A DNA stretch of 64,000 nucleotides from Flavobacteriales bacterium. Its GTDB lineage: Bacteria > Bacteroidota > Bacteroidia > NS11-12g > UBA9320. The stretch's first letter is position 1; each line of letters opens with the position of its first letter. Positions 1 through 8,923 of this stretch are shown piece after piece. The notes below the pieces were generated by a model. It saw only the letters and a program-made list of their open reading frames with translations. It had not been told where the DNA came from and made no database searches. The stretch covers positions 186,001 to 250,000 of the forward strand of contig JACJZU010000003.1 of NCBI GenBank assembly GCA_020635435.1. Reading direction: 5' to 3'. A program made the translations under genes and the position numbers.

Positions 1-2
1 TC

Positions 3-2033
3 TTCAAATTTCACCTATGGATGTACCATTTCGGTTTCAAGAAGATCGGAGAACCTCCCGTAATTCTCGACTCAGCAGCTGTTCAGAAGAGTGCCAGAAA
101 TATTAGCGTATATCTGCTGAAAAAAGGATTCACCGAGAACGAGGTGCACTACGAGATCGGGAAAATACCTTTTCGAAGAAGGGGGAAAGTGACTTATTTC
201 GTCACGGAGGGTAAGCGGTTGACCATCAAAGGCGTTGAGGTGAAAAGTACCAATAAGTCTTTGGCACATGTGGTGCGTTATAATGGCAAATCCCTATTAA
301 AACCCGGTAATCCTGTTGACTACGATCTGATCGGTGCGGAGCGCAACCGTATCAACGATCTGATGCGCGATAAGGGCTATTTTCAGTTCAACCGGTCGTT
401 GGTGGAATTTGAACTGGATACCACGGTTGGGAATGATGAAGCATTTGTTCTGATCACGATCCTTGAAGATACGCGCAGGCCTCAACGCCCTTATAAGATC
501 GGGAATGTGCTCACCGAAATTGAAACGGGTGACAGCATTGCCGACACGTTAAGAACCGATGGTGGCCATTATGTACTCAACGGGATGCCCTTGAATACGT
601 TTATTCTGGAGCAAAGCACTTTATTGAGAAAAGGTGAACTCTACAAACAAAGCCTGGTGTCCGGTACCTATGAAAAATTGATCGGTCTGGGTATGTTCAG
701 TTCGGTGGATGTCCGATTGACTCCGAAGGAGGAATCGGACACAGGTGAGATCGACGTTTACATTCGCTTGGTTGCCGCACCGAAGCACGATTTGATCTGG
801 GAACCGCAGGTGGTTACCACCGAGCAGCGTTTCAGGGAGGATATATCCACCCGAAATTATGGTTTGGCCAATGAGCTTACGCTAAAGAATAAAAATGTTC
901 TGCGAAACGGAGAGGAATTCAATGTTCGACTTCGCACGGCTTTGGAGACCCAGTTCACGCGCGATAGCAACTCGGTTTTTTCAACCTTTATTCAGGAAGT
1001 GAATACAGAGTTGAAGGTTCCACATCTGTTATTCGCTCCGAGTCTTGCGGAAAAAGTCAATGCCCGGAACAGCAGTACCCGACTTAACCTGTCCTACCTG
1101 TACGAGCGCAATCAATTCTACCTTCGGAATCTACTCCCCCTGACCTTTAGTTATGAATTTGTACAGAACAAGGGTGTGATGTATTGGACACCGGTTCTCA
1201 TAAGTTTGAACAAGGCAACTTTCAATCAAAGCCTGCTGGATGATCTGGGGCCCGGCTATCTGGAAGCGCAGCAGCGTTTGTTTACGAACAACCTCATCAC
1301 CAGTCAGAAGTTGAGCGGTGTATATACGAACAGGGATCGATCGCCAAGTGAATTTTGGTATGTGAATTCCAATATGTTGGAAATGGCGGGTATGGTCCTT
1401 CCACAACTCACCGACTATGGTTCGGTCTTTGGGGTCCGGCATTCAACATTCTTACGATCCGATGCCGATGTGCGCTATACACACCATATCAATCCGAACA
1501 ATACGGTAGTGGTGCGGCTTTTTGGAGGACTTGGCGTACCGGTTGGTGAAAGGTCGCTCTTGCCTTTCGAACGACGATTTTTTGCTGGTGGTTCCAACTC
1601 ACTGAGAGCCTGGCGCCTGAGGACCGTTGGCCCGGGTTCGTTCTCGAACGATACTTCCAGTATTCAATTCGCCCGGTCGGGGGAGATCGGGTTCACGAGT
1701 AATTTCGAATATCGCTTTGGCATTATTGAAGCGGCTGTGGACGTGGAGGGGGCTTTGTTCCTGGATGCGGGCAATGTCTGGAATCTCAAGCGCGATACGC
1801 TGTTTCCCGGTGGAGAATTCCGATTCAATCGGTTCTACAAGGAATTGGCGATCAATTCGGGCATCGGGCTCAGGTTGGACTTCGATTTTTTGGTCCTGAG
1901 GTTCGACCTCGGGGTACCCTTGTGGGATCCGAATGAGGCACTGGAGTCGAGGTGGGTGTTCGTGGAGCCATGGAAGTTATCGTGGGCCCGAGAACGAACG
2001 GTTTGGAATGTTGCCGTAGGTTATCCGTTTTAG
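3..2033 (+). CDS. BamA/TamA-family outer-membrane protein (TamL-like), 5' end outside window
   Basis: The frame is open to the window edge, so the true start and N-terminal signal or lipobox lie upstream. The visible part begins with a segment typical of the Bacteroidota TamL group (W-x-Y-x-x-G near a GEPPV motif). POTRA-like repeats follow over roughly the first 260 residues, then a long beta-barrel. The barrel holds the family motif region ERRFFAGGSNSLRAW and ends in a terminal phenylalanine (GYPF), as expected for an Omp85 barrel. Family knowledge: such proteins insert or assemble outer-membrane proteins, usually with a TamB partner. No tamB is visible here; it may lie upstream of the window. 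A lipoprotein protease gene follows 17 nt downstream, probably co-transcribed. The exact TamL versus BamA assignment is inference. Confidence 0.85.
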   Translation, partial: FKFHLWMYHFGFKKIGEPPVILDSAAVQKSARNISVYLLKKGFTENEVHYEIGKIPFRRRGKVTYFVTEGKRLTIKGVEVKSTNKSLAHVVRYNGKSLLKPGNPVDYDLIGAERNRINDLMRDKGYFQFNRSLVEFELDTTVGNDEAFVLITILEDTRRPQRPYKIGNVLTEIETGDSIADTLRTDGGHYVLNGMPLNTFILEQSTLLRKGELYKQSLVSGTYEKLIGLGMFSSVDVRLTPKEESDTGEIDVYIRLVAAPKHDLIWEPQVVTTEQRFREDISTRNYGLANELTLKNKNVLRNGEEFNVRLRTALETQFTRDSNSVFSTFIQEVNTELKVPHLLFAPSLAEKVNARNSSTRLNLSYLYERNQFYLRNLLPLTFSYEFVQNKGVMYWTPVLISLNKATFNQSLLDDLGPGYLEAQQRLFTNNLITSQKLSGVYTNRDRSPSEFWYVNSNMLEMAGMVLPQLTDYGSVFGVRHSTFLRSDADVRYTHHINPNNTVVVRLFGGLGVPVGERSLLPFERRFFAGGSNSLRAWRLRTVGPGSFSNDTSSIQFARSGEIGFTSNFEYRFGIIEAAVDVEGALFLDAGNVWNLKRDTLFPGGEFRFNRFYKELAINSGIGLRLDFDFLVLRFDLGVPLWDPNEALESRWVFVEPWKLSWARERTVWNVAVGYPF

Positions 2034-2050
2034 TTTAATTTGCTTATTAA

Positions 2051-2863
2051 ATGCGTTTGATGAAGAATTCAATATTCAAATGGGGTTTGGGATTGTTGCT
2101 GATCGGTGCACTTGGACAGTGCAAAGATGATTCGGGCAATACGAAGGTTAATTTGTTCACCTTGGAAGAGGATAAGGAGTTCGGCCGTCAGGTTGCCGCC
2201 GAGATCGATGCCGATCGGGTGAATTTTCCGGTGCTTGATAGTGCGTCGTATCCTGTTGCCTACGGACATCTGAACAGGATCACTCAAACCATTCTGAACT
2301 CCGGAGTGGTAAAGTATAAGGATGATTTTGCGTGGCGCGTCCGTATCATAGAAGACGATTCGACTTTGAACGCGTTTTGTACACCGGGAGGTTACATATA
2401 CGTTTATACCGGCTTGATCAAGTATTTGGATTCTGAAGATCAGTTGGCTGGTGTGATGGGACACGAGATCGCTCATGCCGATGAACGACACTCGACAGAA
2501 GCTCTCACCAAACAATATGGCACAGAAGTATTATTCGCCATCCTCTTCGGCCAGGATCAGGGCACTTTGGCTCAAATCGCAAAGGGTATGATCTCTTTGA
2601 AATACAGTAGAACGAATGAAACGGAATCGGACCGAAGATCGGTTGAATATCTCTATCCAACAGAGTATGATGCACGCGGGGCAGCCCGTTTCTTTGAGAA
2701 ATTGCTGTCGTCGGGTGTAAGTGGAGGACCAGAGTTCCTCAGTACACATCCAAGTCCGGAGAACAGGGTGGAAGAGATAATCGCCCACTGGCAGGAATTG
2801 GGTGGCAAGGTTGGTGAAACTTTCGAGTCCCGCTATCAGGAGTTTAAACAGTCGTTGCCGTAA
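2051..2863 (+). CDS. M48-family zinc metalloprotease lipoprotein
   Basis: 270 residues. A hydrophobic N-terminal segment ends near a cysteine (GALGQC), suggesting lipoprotein export, although Q at -1 is not an ideal lipobox. Zinc site: HEIAH at residues 138-142, with the third ligand probably E192 in the NETESD segment. This is the BepA/LoiP/Oma1-like arrangement of short periplasmic M48 peptidases. Those enzymes act in outer-membrane protein quality control, and the position directly behind an Omp85-type gene (17-nt gap) fits that role. An in-frame ATG at 2060 is an alternative start. A strong hairpin terminator follows the stop codon. Confidence 0.88.
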   Translation: MRLMKNSIFKWGLGLLLIGALGQCKDDSGNTKVNLFTLEEDKEFGRQVAAEIDADRVNFPVLDSASYPVAYGHLNRITQTILNSGVVKYKDDFAWRVRIIEDDSTLNAFCTPGGYIYVYTGLIKYLDSEDQLAGVMGHEIAHADERHSTEALTKQYGTEVLFAILFGQDQGTLAQIAKGMISLKYSRTNETESDRRSVEYLYPTEYDARGAARFFEKLLSSGVSGGPEFLSTHPSPENRVEEIIAHWQELGGKVGETFESRYQEFKQSLP

Positions 2864-2882
2864 ATTTGCAGTAAGGATATGT

Positions 2883-2915
2883 AAAAGCCTTCCTGCCATG
2901 TAGGAGGGCTTTTTT
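2883..2915 (+). terminator. Rho-independent terminator after the M48 gene
   Basis: A 12-bp stem with one G-U pair (arms 2883-2894 and 2902-2913) and a 7-nt loop runs into a T-rich tract. It lies 20 nt downstream of the protease stop and separates it from lysA. Confidence 0.85.
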
Positions 2916-2948
2916 GATACGAACAATTGAATCCAAAGGGATAGGAAT

Positions 2949-4205
2949 ATGGAATTAGTCAATGGTCAATATTGTATTCAAGGGGTACCGGTGCTCGATA
3001 TCTGCAAGAGCTACGGAAGTCCGGTTTACGTTTACGATGCACAGAAGATTCGGCAGCAGTACCACGCCTTGAAGGAGGCCTTTAATCCTTTGGATGTACA
3101 GATCAAGTACGCGTGTAAGGCATTGACCAACATGAACATCATGCGCTTGTTGCGCAATGAGGGTTCGGGGTTGGATACCGTGTCCATACAAGAAGTACTA
3201 CTCGGATTGGAGGCCGGTTTCCGGCCTGAAGAGATCCTTTACACACCGAACTGTGTATCATTCGATGAGATCAGGCAAGCCGTAGAGATCGGAGTACACA
3301 TCAACATCGACAACATTTCCATCCTGGAACAATTCGGGAACAGCTATGGCGGAGACGTACCCTGTTGCATACGCATCAATCCGCATATCATGGCAGGTGG
3401 TAATACGCACATCAGTGTGGGCCATATTGATTCCAAATTCGGCATATCCATTTACCAGATCCCACATGTTGTTCGGGTGATGAAAACCTACGGCATTCGG
3501 GTAAACGGACTGCACATGCACACAGGATCGGATATTCTTGACGCACAGGTATTCCTGAACGGGGCTGAATTGTTGTTCAACGCTGCGCGCGAGTTTCCTG
3601 ATCTGGAATTCATGGATTTTGGTTCCGGTTTCAAAGTGGCCTATCGGGAAGGGGATGTAACAACGAATATCAAACAGATCGGTGCGGAGATCGCCCACCG
3701 GTTTCAGGCCTTTTGCGATGAGTATGGCCGCGATCTGGAATTATGGTTCGAGCCCGGCAAATTCCTGGTGAGCGAAGCAGGTTTTCTCCTGGTGGAGGCC
3801 AATGTGATCAAGCAAACAACCTCAACCGTATTCGTTGGGGTGGATAGCGGACAGAATCATCTTATCCGTCCAATGATGTACGATGCCTATCACCATATCA
3901 CTAATATTTCAAACCCCGATGGTACACAGCGCGTGTATTCGGTGGTGGGTTATATCTGTGAAACAGATACGCTTGGCTACGATCGATTGCTGAATGAAGT
4001 GCGTGAAGGGGACATTCTGGCTTTGCACAATGCCGGAGCGTATGGCTATTCGATGAGTTCCAACTACAACAGCAGGTTCCGACCTGCTGAGGTTCTTGTT
4101 TATGAAGGCCGGGCGCACCTGATCCGAAAGCGCGAACAATTCGAGGATCTAACCCGAAATCAGGTACTTATCGATGTGCTGGATGCAGAAAAAGTAGATG
4201 TTTGA
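2949..4205 (+). CDS. lysA: Diaminopimelate decarboxylase
   Basis: 418 residues, a normal length for LysA. It converts meso-diaminopimelate to L-lysine with PLP in the last step of lysine synthesis. The fold-type III signature is visible: PLP lysine K57 in YACKALTN, HMHTGSD in the barrel, EPGKFLV, and the C-terminal CETDTLGYDR and HNAGAYGYSMSSNYN segments. CETD carries the active-site Cys of the second subunit. The gene stands alone between a terminator and a convergent membrane-protein gene. No convincing promoter box lies immediately upstream. Arginine or ornithine decarboxylases of the same fold are less likely, given the GAYGYSMSS and CETD motifs. Confidence 0.95.
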   Translation: MELVNGQYCIQGVPVLDICKSYGSPVYVYDAQKIRQQYHALKEAFNPLDVQIKYACKALTNMNIMRLLRNEGSGLDTVSIQEVLLGLEAGFRPEEILYTPNCVSFDEIRQAVEIGVHINIDNISILEQFGNSYGGDVPCCIRINPHIMAGGNTHISVGHIDSKFGISIYQIPHVVRVMKTYGIRVNGLHMHTGSDILDAQVFLNGAELLFNAAREFPDLEFMDFGSGFKVAYREGDVTTNIKQIGAEIAHRFQAFCDEYGRDLELWFEPGKFLVSEAGFLLVEANVIKQTTSTVFVGVDSGQNHLIRPMMYDAYHHITNISNPDGTQRVYSVVGYICETDTLGYDRLLNEVREGDILALHNAGAYGYSMSSNYNSRFRPAEVLVYEGRAHLIRKREQFEDLTRNQVLIDVLDAEKVDV

Positions 4206-4304
4206 TTTTTGTCCGGATTGCCCCGGAGACTCGATGGCTTGTGAGCCATTACCCAATTCGTTCATCGGATCCGGGTATGGGACATGGTCAGTGGTTTGGC
4301 CATT

Positions 4305-4838
4305 CTATTTGCGGGAGATGCGGAACACGATCCAACAGGCAACAAACACCTCTACTAAACTCAGCGGAATGGCCCAGGGTAGTATACCCATAGGTAGCAC
4401 ACCCAAATTTCCAATTACGACCCACATCATCACAAATGCGGCAAACCAGGCGATCAATGCCGTTTTTAGCAGCGAGAAACGGGATGCGAGCATGGAGATC
4501 AGCAGGGCGAGAAGGAGCGACCAAATGCCCCAAACAGCGCCATTCATGGGCTCCGACGGGAATTCCAATCCCATTGCACTGTAGTGCCACACCCAAAGAT
4601 CCTTTAGGAGCACTTCGTTCCGTATAAATTCAGAAAGACTGATCCAGATAGTTGCGGAAATGACCGCGAATTGATTTCTGTACTTGATGTTCAATTTGTA
4701 ACCTTCTTCGGAAGTGCTAATATACATCCCTGAGATCATTTCATTTGTCAATCCACCAATTGCAAGTGAGACAAAGAAAACCAGACCAAGTGTGGTCATT
4801 TCACCCAACGCGGTGAATAAATATCTTCGGACGATCAT
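4305..4838 (-). CDS. Uncharacterised membrane protein
   Basis: 177 residues with about five predicted membrane segments: near residues 10-30, 58-72, 104-120, 127-146 and 150-172. It is not a family I recognise. It ends about 100 nt from the convergent lysA stop. That gap (4206-4304) holds only a weak GGCT/AGCC hairpin and no clear T-run. A 164-nt spacer separates the start from the dgkA stop, so it may be a separate unit or the distal end of the minus-strand membrane-protein run. Confidence 0.6.
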   Translation of the reverse strand: MIVRRYLFTALGEMTTLGLVFFVSLAIGGLTNEMISGMYISTSEEGYKLNIKYRNQFAVISATIWISLSEFIRNEVLLKDLWVWHYSAMGLEFPSEPMNGAVWGIWSLLLALLISMLASRFSLLKTALIAWFAAFVMMWVVIGNLGVLPMGILPWAIPLSLVEVFVACWIVFRISRK

Positions 4839-5002
4839 CGAAGTTCCAATGACAACCCCGTCGAGATAATATCCAACGCGAATTGAAGTGAAGCATGTTG
4901 GTATTATTGATTGGATTTTAGTTGATCAAATCTCAAATCAGAATTGAGAAAGACGCATCCCGGTCCCATACAATCCCTAAATCACTTTAAAATATTCCCG
5001 GT

Positions 5003-5359
5003 TTATAACAGAATCTGAATTACATAGGGACCAAAGATCATCAATCCAACGACCGCGGAAATTAGTGCGAGAATGAGAACTGCAGCTGCAGAAACATCCT
5101 TGGCTTTACCAACGAGCGCATGTTTTTCCGGATGTAAGTGGTCTAGCGTGGTTTCCAGAGCGGTGTTAAATGCTTCTGCAGCCAGAACCGAGCCGATACA
5201 GATCAGGACGATGAGCCATTCTGTTGTGGTAATGTGTAACCAGAATCCGGCGCAGATGGCACAAATAGCCATACAAAATTCGATCTGTGCATTCCTTTCA
5301 GAGCGCAGGAGTTGATAGAGGCCGGAAAATGCAGCGCGAAAACTAGACAGGATCTTCAT
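5003..5359 (-). CDS. dgkA: Diacylglycerol kinase family (DgkA-type) membrane kinase
   Basis: 118 residues, the usual size of the small prokaryotic integral-membrane lipid kinases. Visible signatures are RSERNAQIE near residue 19, the catalytic AAEAFNTALETTLD segment and KAKDVSAAAVL. Three membrane helices are apparent. Family members phosphorylate diacylglycerol or, in many non-Proteobacteria, undecaprenol; the substrate cannot be decided from sequence. The start overlaps the stop of the upstream DUF1361 gene by 17 nt, so it is translated within that operon. Confidence 0.9.
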   Translation of the reverse strand: MKILSSFRAAFSGLYQLLRSERNAQIEFCMAICAICAGFWLHITTTEWLIVLICIGSVLAAEAFNTALETTLDHLHPEKHALVGKAKDVSAAAVLILALISAVVGLMIFGPYVIQILL

Positions 5360-6008
5360 TTTGATCTACTTTAATAAGTTCGGAAATGTACAGGAAGAAG
5401 TAATAATGCATGCTGAGAAAAGCTCCGAAAAGTACTGTGAAATAAAATACATGCCATTGCCCCGATCCGGGGTTGAGCAACGAATAGATCGCACGAAGAA
5501 GCGTGTCGGGCTGTACCAGCAGATCCCAGCTATTCCATCTTTCTATGCGCCCGAGGTATATTCCAAAGGCCGACAGGGTAAGTGCGGAATGCGTGATCAG
5601 CCAGGCCAGCCACTTTGAGGAATTTGACTTCAGCCACTTGAATACCCGATGCAGCGACAGGAAACCGATGGCCATGCCGTTCAGGGCAAAACTGAAGAAA
5701 ATACTCAGATCCAACCAGAAATCGTAGGATGGTCGTAGGTGGAGATGTATGAAATCAGTGATCAGGTATGGCGCATTTGGGAAGAAAAGAAGCCAGACGC
5801 CCAATAGGACAAAATTGATGATCGCGGGATTTCCGGTTCGGATCAAAGTCGCGATGAACCAGGGTACATAGGCGAGGAACAGATTCCACAAAAGGAAAAG
5901 GTAGGTAATGCTCTGACTGTCGATCGCCCGATAGATCAGAAGAATCGTGCTGAATAAAGCGTGCCATAGCAGCAGAGGCGGGGGCGTGTTTTTAGACTTT
6001 AGAACCAT
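5343..6008 (-). CDS. DUF1361-family membrane protein
   Basis: 221 residues from the ATG at 6008. A longer frame to 6140 exists but would run deep into the upstream gene, and the 10-nt overlap obtained with 6008 fits the neighbouring junctions. DUF1361 hallmarks are visible: FFPNAPYLITDFIHL, a following F-W-x-D-L segment, and LGRIERWNSWDL near the C-terminus. About six membrane helices. No biochemical function is known for the family. It overlaps dgkA downstream and the membrane-protein gene upstream. Confidence 0.82.
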   Translation of the reverse strand: MVLKSKNTPPPLLLWHALFSTILLIYRAIDSQSITYLFLLWNLFLAYVPWFIATLIRTGNPAIINFVLLGVWLLFFPNAPYLITDFIHLHLRPSYDFWLDLSIFFSFALNGMAIGFLSLHRVFKWLKSNSSKWLAWLITHSALTLSAFGIYLGRIERWNSWDLLVQPDTLLRAIYSLLNPGSGQWHVFYFTVLFGAFLSMHYYFFLYISELIKVDQNEDPV

Positions 6009-6742
6009 TGTGATCGATTGAGTTTTGCACTTAGAATGCGTTGAGAATCGTGATAACTGTAGATGGCGAAAAGGATCAATAGGGAAGATGCGACGAATAA
6101 AGGCCATGGGAATGTTGAGGGCACGTATTGCTGCAACCAATTTTCAGCATCCGAAAGATCAAAGCTATTGGTGCGGGATCCATTCGTTTGATAGCGCACA
6201 AAATCGAATACAAATGCCACAATACTGCCCAGTGCACCGGCAGTTAAGATCAACCATTGTGCTCGGTTTAGCGGTGCATGCCATTTTCGGTTATGCTTGA
6301 GTAACAGAACCCCAAGAACAATCATCAAAATACTCAACAGCACAGGAGCCAGAACCGGACCGGTCCAAACGGTGGGCAGCAGGAAGAGGATGTCCCAATC
6401 GAGCCAGCCTTCCGGCCAGTTGAGGAAGATCTTCAGGAATACGTAATAGAAAATATCCCAGACAGCGAAAACGATCAGGAACCAGGCGAAACGGGTGCTG
6501 AGATTACGCCCCGCAATCCATGCAATTCCGGTTATCATGATGAGGGTGGCCAATTCCCGGAAGAGTTCTACGTATGCCAGTTCAAGGGAAAGGGCACGCA
6601 ACGGGAATTGGAATCCATCCGGGTAATACAATGCACGCAGATAGATAACGACTGCACTTTCAACCATGGCAAAGGCAACGCTGAACAAGACGATCCATAT
6701 TGCTGCGATCCGGGTTGTCATTGGTTTATTCGGATGTTCCAT
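5999..6742 (-). CDS. Conserved membrane protein of unknown function
   Basis: 247 residues with about seven hydrophobic helices. The segment MVESAVVIYLRALYYP lies near the N-terminus, and a W-E-x-W-L-D-W-D segment (GWLDWDILFLLP) lies at the centre. I recognise the pattern as a recurring hypothetical of Bacteroidota but know no function. It overlaps the upstream DUF4173-like gene by 17 nt and the downstream DUF1361 gene by 10 nt, so it is an internal operon member. Confidence 0.7.
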   Translation of the reverse strand: MEHPNKPMTTRIAAIWIVLFSVAFAMVESAVVIYLRALYYPDGFQFPLRALSLELAYVELFRELATLIMITGIAWIAGRNLSTRFAWFLIVFAVWDIFYYVFLKIFLNWPEGWLDWDILFLLPTVWTGPVLAPVLLSILMIVLGVLLLKHNRKWHAPLNRAQWLILTAGALGSIVAFVFDFVRYQTNGSRTNSFDLSDAENWLQQYVPSTFPWPLFVASSLLILFAIYSYHDSQRILSAKLNRSQWF

Positions 6743-8123
6743 GATCGTGCATTTTTAGTTTGGCGTAAAGGACATGGTCGTAGAAGGAGGTACTGAGAAA
6801 ACCATTTTGTGTATGAGAATTCCTGAATCGGTCCAATCGATTCTGTTTTTCGCCGATCAGATAATCCGGTACATCAGCTTCCAAAAGCAGATCCGTATTG
6901 CTCTCGGGTAGAGTGAACAAGTAGCTGTAATCGATTGAACCCGAACTGGAAGGAATGTGGCTCAGATTATATTTGGTGATGATTCGCGACCAATCCGGGC
7001 AAGCGAACAATACAAGCAGATAGAATACGGAGAAGGCGTTGTATCGGTAGATCTGCCCTAGATCGATCTTGCCAAGGATCAAAGCAATGGCCGTTCCGAT
7101 ACCGACTAATGTGAGTGTTAGGTACAGATAAACACCAATTCGCTTCATGGTCAGACCATATTCCAGAATGTACGTTTGGTTCTTGTCGGCATTCAACATC
7201 AGATAGAATACGTTCAAGATCATGAAGAGCAGTGCGGTTATGCGCTCGCTGCGCGTGCTCTCCCTGCGAAATATGAAAGTGATGAGCAAAATGGCAGCAA
7301 GTATGCTTATGATCAAGGAAAAAATGCCCCGATGAAGGTACGACGATAAAGAAAGTCCCTCCGGTAATTCGTTCAATATAAATCGGTAGTATAGATCTCC
7401 GGCAAGCACCAGGAGCAGTAGGGCACTTAAAGTGGCCATTACAACGGCCCAGGTGTTTTGTAGCAGACCTTCTTCCGGATCGATCTTATTTTCGGTATTG
7501 GCATATGGTTTTTCATCCTTTGATGAATAAAGCAAGTTGAACAATGGTGGGATGTAATAGAAGAATAGTACAGAAGAAAAGATGAGTCCCAATACGAATA
7601 CCCAGATCAGGTCGATCCGAATGAAATCCCAATCGATCCGCTGGAGCATGTTCTCAAATATTGGATTTGAACCTGCGTAAAGTGCGGTGAAAAACAATAG
7701 AAATAAAAAGGGGATGAGCACATAGCTCACGAATTTCCTCAAACCGCCTGAATCCAATTCTACCTTACTTCCCGATTGAAATAACAAGCGGAAAGGGGCG
7801 AAAAGGAAATTTGGCAATGCCAGGGCAAAGGATAGAACCGGATCGAGCCGTGGTTCTCTCAAATGTCCGGAAACAACGGCAAAAGCAGCAAATGCCACCA
7901 CATTGGCATAGGCGTTTCCGTGGAACGCAACGGCAGCCGTTGCGAGCAGAAAGGGCACGATCACGGCGGCAGAGAGTGAAACTTCTTTGGTGAAGCGAAG
8001 AACAATTGCAACGAGCGCTCCGTAGAGGAGCACATTGATCCCGAGATCCTGACCATAGAAAAACACGGCGAATCCGAGGGCGAGTAGGAGCGAAGCGAAC
8101 GATCTGGACATAGTATGATTCAA
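6726..8123 (-). CDS. DUF4173-like polytopic membrane protein
   Basis: 465 residues, about 11-12 membrane helices followed by a soluble tail of roughly 80 residues. The central region with a short cytoplasmic loop, then SSYLHRGIFSLIISI and IFRRES, resembles the DUF4173/DUF4153 group often found beside small winged-helix regulators in Bacteroidota. The function is unknown. It overlaps the upstream small membrane-protein gene by 4 nt (ATGA) and the downstream gene by 17 nt. The family assignment is by eye and should be treated as moderate. Confidence 0.65.
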   Translation of the reverse strand: MNHTMSRSFASLLLALGFAVFFYGQDLGINVLLYGALVAIVLRFTKEVSLSAAVIVPFLLATAAVAFHGNAYANVVAFAAFAVVSGHLREPRLDPVLSFALALPNFLFAPFRLLFQSGSKVELDSGGLRKFVSYVLIPFLFLLFFTALYAGSNPIFENMLQRIDWDFIRIDLIWVFVLGLIFSSVLFFYYIPPLFNLLYSSKDEKPYANTENKIDPEEGLLQNTWAVVMATLSALLLLVLAGDLYYRFILNELPEGLSLSSYLHRGIFSLIISILAAILLITFIFRRESTRSERITALLFMILNVFYLMLNADKNQTYILEYGLTMKRIGVYLYLTLTLVGIGTAIALILGKIDLGQIYRYNAFSVFYLLVLFACPDWSRIITKYNLSHIPSSSGSIDYSYLFTLPESNTDLLLEADVPDYLIGEKQNRLDRFRNSHTQNGFLSTSFYDHVLYAKLKMHDHGTSE

Positions 8124-8590
8124 ATTAGATGAGATTCAATTTTTCTGTAGTTACTTATTAAAAGCAGTATGGCTCCAATAATTCCAAAGGAGCAATCGAG
8201 TAAGCGCCACACGAGAGGGATAGCTCTAGCTGCACCCGCGAGGAGGGCTGTAGGAATGATGAGGATACATGCGACCAAGCCAAAATCCATCACCCAACGA
8301 TTGCGAATGGGATCGACCAGAGGGCCGATGAAGAGTATGGCAAATAGAATATGGGCAAAGGCAAGCCAATCCGTACCGTACCAAATGAAGGATGCATGGG
8401 CATCGATCTGTTGAACCTGGTGATCAACCTGAGTCAGCCAGGTTTTAAGCACCTCCAAATGAACATCGGGCGAGATGCTTTGAATGATTTGATCGACCGA
8501 TGCAACACCCTCGGGAATCCAAAAGGCCGTTATTCCACTGAGCAGGAGCCCGATCTGGAAGAGTAGGATACAGATACGTGTTCTTTTCAT
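8120..8590 (-). CDS. Small membrane protein of unknown function
   Basis: 156 residues with four predicted membrane helices (about 5-25, 75-95, 100-122 and 128-146). An extracytoplasmic loop lies between helices 1 and 2 and contains HLEVLKTWLTQVDHQV. No family recognised. It starts 10 nt downstream of the 17-bp palindrome at 8600-8616 and overlaps the DUF4173-like gene by ATGA. It is therefore the first gene of the distal half of the operon and the one most directly under the putative operator. Confidence 0.65.
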   Translation of the reverse strand: MKRTRICILLFQIGLLLSGITAFWIPEGVASVDQIIQSISPDVHLEVLKTWLTQVDHQVQQIDAHASFIWYGTDWLAFAHILFAILFIGPLVDPIRNRWVMDFGLVACILIIPTALLAGAARAIPLVWRLLDCSFGIIGAILLLISNYRKIESHLI

Positions 8591-8599
8591 TCTTAAAGT

Positions 8600-8616
8600 A
8601 CTTTGTAACGCAAAGT
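8600..8616. promoter_or_regulatory. 17-bp palindrome, putative operator (copy 1)
   Basis: ACTTTG-TAACG-CAAAGT. The half-sites, the 5-nt spacer length and three of the five spacer bases match the copy at 9593-9609. It lies in the 42-nt gap between the winged-helix gene and the next operon gene, 10 nt before that start codon. The two copies bracket the regulator gene, which suggests autoregulation; this is inference. Confidence 0.6.
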
Positions 8617-8632
8617 GATAATATAAAATTTT

Positions 8633-8923
8633 TTACTTTCTGAGATTGATTAAAATTTCAAGTGCTTTGAGGTGTTCATCGAAGGCTGATTTTCCGGCCG
8701 CAGTGATGCAATAGGAACTCTTCGGTCGACGTGAAACGAATTCTTTGCGCACTTTGATGTATTCAACTTTTTCGAGTGCAGTTAAGTGGCTGGAAAGGTT
8801 CCCGTCGGTCGTATTCAAGTATTCCTTCAAACTGTTGAAATCCACCCAGTCGTTAACGGCCAGTACACTCATTATCCCAAGGCGGATGCGGCTTTCAAAG
8901 AGCTTGTTGAGATTCTCGATCAT
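8633..8923 (-). CDS. Winged-helix transcriptional regulator
   Basis: 96 residues. A compact single-domain winged helix of the PF13601 type (MarR/ArsR-like). LFESRIRLGIMSVLAV forms the first helices, TTDGNLSSHLTALEK is the recognition helix region, and KEFVSRRPKSSYCITAAGK is the wing. It starts inside the end of the preceding membrane-protein gene (4-nt ATGA overlap), so the two are translationally coupled. The pair of 17-bp palindromes on either side of this two-gene unit is the obvious candidate binding site. Homologues often pair with small multi-pass membrane proteins. Confidence 0.88.
   Translation of the reverse strand: MIENLNKLFESRIRLGIMSVLAVNDWVDFNSLKEYLNTTDGNLSSHLTALEKVEYIKVRKEFVSRRPKSSYCITAAGKSAFDEHLKALEILINLRK

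Noticed and set aside
1131..1549. Antisense and shifted frames inside the TamL-like gene and similar long shadows elsewhere
   Set aside because: They lie entirely within well-supported genes and show no domain or signal features.
2861..2868. TAAATTTG matching the -7 promoter element
   Set aside because: It overlaps the protease stop codon and would fire straight into the terminator at 2883-2915; probably coincidental.
4206..4304. Possible terminator between lysA and the convergent membrane-protein gene
   Set aside because: Only a 4-bp GGCT/AGCC stem without a T-run; not strong enough to annotate.
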